DNA of 64,000 nt from Companilactobacillus sp. (GTDB lineage: Bacteria > Bacillota > Bacilli > Lactobacillales > Lactobacillaceae), in assembly GCF_022484265.1 (NCBI RefSeq), contig NZ_JAKVLR010000001.1:744001-808000 (forward strand), read 5' to 3'. Each line of letters begins with the position of its first letter. The first letter of the stretch is position 1. Position numbers and translations under genes: made by a program. Below the pieces are notes generated by a model. It was given only the letters and a program-made list of their open reading frames with translations, did not search any database and had not been told where the DNA came from. Positions 60,056 to 64,000 of this stretch are shown piece by piece.

Positions 60056-60679
60056 TTAATCAAATACTTTCGTCACGTGAGCATTACCCTGCAACATAAT
60101 CCATTGATGTAAACCGATTCTTAGATAAAATTTAGCGTCAGGGTCATATGATGCATTACTACCTATGGTATATTGCTGATCTGTTAACCATTCCGAGTTT
60201 GCAGGGACAGTTTTTGCTGTTTTATGTCCATAATCATCATAAACTGTAGCAGGTGCATTATTTATTTTAATTGCTTTAATATCACAGGTCCAGAACCCAT
60301 CAGTTGCTTGGTTTTTTGTTGGAACGATTACATTACGACTATATCTAATCCACTCATTAGTCGAAACACGGAAATAGTCAGCATTTGGAGCGTCATCTTC
60401 TGGCACAGATACATTGCAATTTGAATACCATGCAGTATTTGCAGCCAGTGAACGAGTTCCCTCCTGCGTAAATTTTGTCATATCTGCATTAGCTTTATAA
60501 AGTTTTGTGTCTTTATTTACCAGAACCGGACCATCAATGGTGGTGATATAATTCTGAACTGGAGTTAATTCTGATTGTCCTTGTGGTGCTTGATCTGCTT
60601 GCACGGTCTCCCCTGGTTGGCCGGCAATAAATAGTGGAACTAGTAATAATCCGCTGAATAACAAAGATTTTAATTTCAT
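60056..60679 (-). CDS. Secreted SLAP-domain surface protein
   Basis: A 208-residue exported protein. A signal peptide (LKSLLFSGLLLVPLFIAG, cleavage near VQADQA) is followed by two SLAP-type repeats (about 50-125 and 130-205). Each has a strand pattern with a W or Y near the end: SLAANTAWYSNCNVS, STNEWIRYSRNVIV, then TVPANSEWLTDQQY, GLHQWIMLQGNAHV. SLAP domains bind secondary cell-wall polymers in lactobacilli. There is no catalytic domain. The start ATG at 60677-60679 has GGGAG six bases upstream. Confidence 0.83.
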   Translation of the reverse strand: MKLKSLLFSGLLLVPLFIAGQPGETVQADQAPQGQSELTPVQNYITTIDGPVLVNKDTKLYKANADMTKFTQEGTRSLAANTAWYSNCNVSVPEDDAPNADYFRVSTNEWIRYSRNVIVPTKNQATDGFWTCDIKAIKINNAPATVYDDYGHKTAKTVPANSEWLTDQQYTIGSNASYDPDAKFYLRIGLHQWIMLQGNAHVTKVFD

Positions 60680-60691
60680 TTGTTTCTCCCT

Positions 60692-60741
60692 CATTAGTTT
60701 ACTTGTAGTTCACTTTAACTATAACTCTAAGTAAACTAATG
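60692..60741. promoter_or_regulatory. Long inverted repeat before the SLAP gene
   Basis: CATTAGTTTACTT (60692-60704) and AAGTAAACTAATG (60729-60741) are a perfect 13-base inverted repeat with a 24-base gap containing TATAGT on the minus strand. One arm ends directly before the ribosome binding site, so it could be an operator or an mRNA hairpin affecting translation. Confidence 0.5.
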
Positions 60742-60760
60742 AAAAAGCAATAACACTTAT

Positions 60761-61585
60761 TTATGATACTAAATTTTCTAATACGTTTAATACGCCCTCT
60801 TCGTTGTTAGTATCGGTCTCATTTTTTGCAGCAGCTTTGACCTTGTCCTTAGCATTTTTCATTGCATAGCCATGTGGAGTTAGTTCTAGCATGCTAATGT
60901 CGTTCTCGTCATCGCCAAAAGTCATGATCTCATCATTAGCGATATTGTATCGATCTTGCAACTGACGCAGTCCAGCTGCCTTATTGACAGTTTGTTCACT
61001 GATCAATTGTGTATTGAATCCAGTTGTTTGACTAGATAGACCAGCTGGTAACAAACTTTGTAAGATACCGATTTTTTCATCAAAGTTTACTTGGTCACCA
61101 AACGTGACACCAATACTTGTAATCTGATCCTTTAATCTGGTTGGTGTCACGGTTGATAAGCTAGGAACCTTTTTCAAATGGTTGTAGTAATAGTATGTTA
61201 AATCATATGCGGCTTTAGATATCCCCAGATCGACATAGGCTGACTTCACCCCGACAACTAGATGTTCAGCAATATCAGTCTCATCGAATTGTTCTTTGAT
61301 AGCACCTAAAGTTTTGGTAACTGCTTCTTCCGGCATTGCTTGGATCAAGACCGGATCACCTTGACTGTAGACTACGGCCCCGTTTTGAGAAACAAAGTCC
61401 ATTTGGTCTTGAAAATCAGCAAATTTATCTTGTAATCGTTGATATTGGGAACCACTGGCAGAAACTACATGAATATTTTTGGCACGTAATTTGCCAAGTA
61501 TTTCAGCAAAACGTTGGTGGTTATAAGTATTCTGGTCATTTAAAAACGTCCCGTCCATGTCCAAAGCCACTAATTTGATTGTCAT
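60761..61585 (-). CDS. Cof-type HAD-IIB phosphatase
   Basis: A 274-residue haloacid-dehalogenase-superfamily phosphatase. Motif I LVALDMDGTFLND, motif II VVSASGSQYQRL, lysine in NKAAGLRQLQDRY and the acidic motif FGDDENDISMLEL are intact; a C2 cap lies between about 85 and 190. Substrate unknown. I start at the ATG at 61583-61585, with GGAGG eight bases upstream; the frame runs 26 codons further without a ribosome binding site. Paralogous to the protein encoded at 42017. Confidence 0.87.
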   Translation of the reverse strand: MTIKLVALDMDGTFLNDQNTYNHQRFAEILGKLRAKNIHVVSASGSQYQRLQDKFADFQDQMDFVSQNGAVVYSQGDPVLIQAMPEEAVTKTLGAIKEQFDETDIAEHLVVGVKSAYVDLGISKAAYDLTYYYYNHLKKVPSLSTVTPTRLKDQITSIGVTFGDQVNFDEKIGILQSLLPAGLSSQTTGFNTQLISEQTVNKAAGLRQLQDRYNIANDEIMTFGDDENDISMLELTPHGYAMKNAKDKVKAAAKNETDTNNEEGVLNVLENLVS

Positions 61586-61642
61586 ACGTAGTTCCTCCGA
61601 TTTGAAAGTTATTGCTAACATTTTATCATTACTCGATAGATT

Positions 61643-61675
61643 ACAAAAACCCTCAAACTTCATTAGTTTGAGGGT
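61643..61675. terminator. Terminator after the MetQ-type gene
   Basis: Stem ACCCTCAAACT / AGTTTGAGGGT with a five-base loop, followed on the minus strand by T5. Confidence 0.88.
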
Positions 61676-61681
61676 TTAGTC

Positions 61682-62503
61682 TTATTGTAAAATTTTGTAA
61701 TTCCAGGCTGGCACTTGGAAGTTACCATATAATTTCTTTGTCAACTTAGCAATGTCGTCTGATTGATAAGCTTTAACGATCTTCTTGTAAGTTGGATTAT
61801 TCTTATCTTTTTCATTGGCAGAAATAACGTTAACATAAGGTTTTGATTTAGCGGTTACCTTTTCAGTGTAAATGGCTGTTTTAGGATCAAGTTTGGCGTC
61901 ACTAGCAACACCTGAATTAACTACCGCAGCTGCTTCATCATTCAATGAACGAGCAGTTTGAGCTGCATCTAATTGCGAAATCTTCAAATGTTTAGGATTT
62001 GTCTTGATATCCTTAACTGTTGGCAAAGCGGCTTTTTTCAAAGTAATCAAATTAGCACTCACCAATAGGTCCAAGGCACGTCCCTCGTTAGTCGGATCGT
62101 TAGGAATGGCTATTTTATCGCCATCCTTTAATTCTGATAAACTCTTGAGTTTCTTTGAATACAAAGCCATTGGCGCGATATCGGTTTGGCCGATTGAAAC
62201 GATGTGTGTGTGATGAGTCTTGTTCCAGTTGTCCATGAAGTAAACAGTTTGAAAGGCATTCAAATCAGTCTCGCCTTGGTCCAACGCAGTGTTAGGTTGA
62301 TTATAATCTGAAAATTCAACTAGTTTAATCTTGATACCATCTTTTTTAACTTTTTTAGCAACGGCATTCCAAACTCGATTATCTGAACCGGTAATTCCGA
62401 TTTTGACAGTCTTCTCATTGGATGAATTTCCACATCCTGCCAACACGACGATTGAAATTGCTGCTAAAAATAAGACTACAATATTTTTAATTTTCCCATT
62501 CAT
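61682..62503 (-). CDS. metQ: Methionine-type ABC transporter substrate-binding lipoprotein
   Basis: A 273-residue NlpA/MetQ-family lipoprotein. The signal peptide ends in the lipobox VLAGC with lipidated cysteine, then VKIGITGSDNRVWNAVAKKV, LNAFQTVYFMDNWNK and AIPNDPTNEGRALDLL. It captures methionine or a related compound for MetI/MetN. The start ATG at 62501-62503 has GGGGG about nine bases upstream. It is separated from metI by 126 bases that hold a hairpin. Confidence 0.9.
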   Translation of the reverse strand: MNGKIKNIVVLFLAAISIVVLAGCGNSSNEKTVKIGITGSDNRVWNAVAKKVKKDGIKIKLVEFSDYNQPNTALDQGETDLNAFQTVYFMDNWNKTHHTHIVSIGQTDIAPMALYSKKLKSLSELKDGDKIAIPNDPTNEGRALDLLVSANLITLKKAALPTVKDIKTNPKHLKISQLDAAQTARSLNDEAAAVVNSGVASDAKLDPKTAIYTEKVTAKSKPYVNVISANEKDKNNPTYKKIVKAYQSDDIAKLTKKLYGNFQVPAWNYKILQ

Positions 62504-62517
62504 TATTCTTTTCCCCC

Positions 62518-62552
62518 AAATAAAATAGGCCACTTCGTTAGAAGTGACCATT
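62518..62552 (-). terminator. Hairpin between metI and metQ (attenuator or processing site)
   Basis: Minus-strand stem GGTCACTTC / GAAGTGGCC with a four-base loop, followed by TATTTTATTT. It lies just before the metQ ribosome binding site. A further pairing AGGGAAGTAA / TTATTTCCCT lies upstream of it. Confidence 0.55.
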
Positions 62553-62629
62553 TGTAGCCAGTACAACAGGGAAATAAGACTCCCCCATTGCAGGCACAGA
62601 CAATTACTTCCCTATTTATAATGCTTAAG

Positions 62630-63319
62630 TTAATGCTCTAATTTTCTGACTGCGAAATCTCCGATTCCTTGAATTACAAAAACCAAGACTAAGATAAGCA
62701 GCATAGATACGATTGTTACATCATTTTCAAAACGTTGGTAACCCACGGAAATGGCCATGTTACCTAGACCACCACCACCAACGGCACCAGCCATGGCTGT
62801 TAAACCAATCAAACTGATAGTTGTTAATGTTCCTGAACGAATCAATTCAGGCAAACCTTCTTTTAAATAAACTCTAAAAATAATTTTCATTGGTGAAAGA
62901 CCCATTGCTTCTGCTGCTTCAACCACACCAGGATCAACTTCGACCAATGCCAATTGTACTTGTCTGGCAAAGAATGGTGCAGTACCAATGATCAATGGAA
63001 CTAAGGCACCTTCAGGTCCGATAGTCTGTCCAACAATCAATTTGGTAAATGGTCCAATTACGGCTAGCAAAATGATAAATGGAATTGATCTAAATAGATT
63101 GACCAACCAATCCAAGATTCTGTAAAAAGCTTTGTTTGGAGTAATTCCATCATCAGCTGTGATAACTAATAAAATACCTAAAATAATACCGATAACTCCC
63201 GCAAAAATTGCACTGACGAAAGTCATGTAAAGTGTTTGCCAAATGGCAGTTACAAATCCGTTATCCCCAGACCAGTTAGCGACTACGTTAGGGAAAACTT
63301 TGTTAATAAAGTCAGACAT
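62630..63319 (-). CDS. metI: Methionine-type ABC transporter permease
   Basis: A 229-residue inner-membrane permease with five hydrophobic segments. The EAA loop reads EAAEAMGLSPMKIIFRVYL; AIWQTLYMTFVSAIFAGVIG at the start and LTAMAGAVGGGGLGNMAI near the end are typical of MetI. It follows metN by three bases and works with MetQ. Confidence 0.93.
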   Translation of the reverse strand: MSDFINKVFPNVVANWSGDNGFVTAIWQTLYMTFVSAIFAGVIGIILGILLVITADDGITPNKAFYRILDWLVNLFRSIPFIILLAVIGPFTKLIVGQTIGPEGALVPLIIGTAPFFARQVQLALVEVDPGVVEAAEAMGLSPMKIIFRVYLKEGLPELIRSGTLTTISLIGLTAMAGAVGGGGLGNMAISVGYQRFENDVTIVSMLLILVLVFVIQGIGDFAVRKLEH

Positions 63320-63322
63320 AAA

Positions 63323-64000
63323 CTATTCACTCTCGCTTTCTGAAAGGTCGATCTCTTTAACATTGATCTTCAAATCATTCAAATATTTGATTGCTTCAGC
63401 AACCTTGTCGTCATCCCCGCTTAGGGCTAACAACATGATACCGATGGTCGTACCTGAAAGACGTTCCATGTTACTGAACATGATACTTGCCGAAACGTTG
63501 AAACGCTTGTATAAACCGACAACGATTGGCTCGTTAGTAACATCACCCGTAAATTTAAGTTCGATCAAACGACCTTGGAAGTCCTTGGCCAAACCACCAG
63601 CCTCAATTTCTTCAAGAGCTGATTTGATTTGTGTAGACGTATCAACGAAGTCTTTAGTAAGTTTTTGCTTAGGTTGACCAAAGATCGTCAACAAGCTACC
63701 TTCTTCGATCAATTGACCATTTTCCATGACCGCAACACGATTACATACTTGTTTGATAGCGTCCATTTCGTGAGTAATGATCACCACTGTGATACCGAGT
63801 TGCTTATTCAAACGACCTAATAGATCCAAAATTTCAGTGGTCGTCTTTGGATCCAAGGCACTAGTAGCTTCATCAGAGATCAAGATCTCAGGATCATTTG
63901 CTAAGGCACGAGCGATACCAACACGTTGCTTTTGTCCACCAGATAGTTGTGAAGGATAGTTATTAGCACGGTCTGATAGACCAACTAGATCAAGCAAATG
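63323..64000 (-). CDS. metN: Methionine-type ABC transporter ATPase, C-terminal part (cut by window edge)
   Basis: About 225 C-terminal residues are inside the window; the Walker A motif and start lie beyond base 64000. Visible are the signature PSQLSGGQKQRVGIARAL, Walker B EILISDEATSALDP and the H-loop VIITHEMDAIKQ. The C-terminal NIL/ACT-like regulatory domain (about the last 90 residues) binds methionine in known MetN and closes the importer when the pool is full. First of metN-metI-metQ on this strand. Confidence 0.92.
   Translation of the reverse strand, partial: HLLDLVGLSDRANNYPSQLSGGQKQRVGIARALANDPEILISDEATSALDPKTTTEILDLLGRLNKQLGITVVIITHEMDAIKQVCNRVAVMENGQLIEEGSLLTIFGQPKQKLTKDFVDTSTQIKSALEEIEAGGLAKDFQGRLIELKFTGDVTNEPIVVGLYKRFNVSASIMFSNMERLSGTTIGIMLLALSGDDDKVAEAIKYLNDLKINVKEIDLSESESE

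Noticed and set aside
1..64000. CRISPR arrays, tRNA or rRNA genes, insertion sequences with transposases, prophage modules
   Set aside because: No direct-repeat/spacer arrays, tRNA-like cloverleafs, rRNA sequence, transposase or phage structural genes were recognised anywhere in the window.

Overview
This 64 kb window is low-GC Firmicutes DNA, most likely a chromosome segment of a lactic acid bacterium (Lactobacillaceae). The reasons are strong AGGAGG-type ribosome binding sites, frequent TTG/GTG starts, ClpL, a SLAP-domain surface protein, a C69 dipeptidase, an LtaS-type lipoteichoic acid synthase, duplicated-ATPase ECF transporters and an lpd-type hydroxyarene decarboxylase cluster. The genus cannot be fixed from the sequence alone; Companilactobacillus or a relative is a low-confidence guess.

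Region 1 (1-23.7 kb, all minus strand) is a coenzyme-B12-dependent 1,2-propanediol/glycerol utilisation locus read leftwards from a promoter near 23.72 kb. It holds pduA-B-C-D-E-G-H-K-J-L-M-N, pduO split into two genes, then pduP-Q, an acetate kinase (pduW-like) and pduU. The products are a microcompartment shell, diol dehydratase with its reactivase, aldehyde dehydrogenase, alcohol dehydrogenase, phosphotransacylase and kinase. After a terminator-like hairpin, the same strand continues into corrinoid supply: the ECF cobalamin transporter cbrV-U-T, the GTPase pduV, an inositol-monophosphatase-family enzyme, a second corrinoid adenosyltransferase, a second ECF S component, and cobD-cbiA-cbiB-cbiC-cbiD, which runs off the left edge. 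pduS, pduT, pduX, pduF and a PocR-type regulator are not seen.

Region 2 (24.0-25.4 kb, plus strand) is a compact divergent operon: a flavodoxin-like FMN reductase, a second 116-residue PduU-type shell protein, and a secreted DUF4430 (transcobalamin C-terminal-like) protein. This is the most interesting part of the window. It may couple flavin-based corrinoid reduction and extracellular corrinoid capture to the microcompartment.

Region 3 (25.4-46.5 kb) is mixed housekeeping and accessory DNA: an NmrA-like SDR, a purine permease divergent from an adenosine-deaminase-family enzyme, a small HTH protein with clpL behind an operator-rich promoter, an alpha/beta hydrolase of unknown role, a GIY-YIG protein, pgi, a VanZ-like protein, ltaS, a DUF1275 protein, a two-component system, a HAD phosphatase, a zinc-type oxidoreductase, a 3D-domain secreted protein and an FMN reductase. 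Several intergenic spaces hold repeats. One family (42.85-43.13 kb) consists of tandem ~120 bp units whose arms differ in sequence but stay complementary. A second family is of long foldback elements (25.47, 44.21 and 44.66 kb).

Region 4 (46.5-64 kb, mostly minus strand) holds a permuted GH3 glycosidase, a 3-hydroxyacyl-CoA dehydrogenase, an ABC-2 exporter, a small membrane protein, coaBC (plus strand), the lpdC-lpdB-lpdD decarboxylase set with a LysR regulator, a dipeptidase, TetR with two PspC-domain proteins, a SLAP protein, a HAD phosphatase and a methionine-type ABC importer (metN cut by the right edge).
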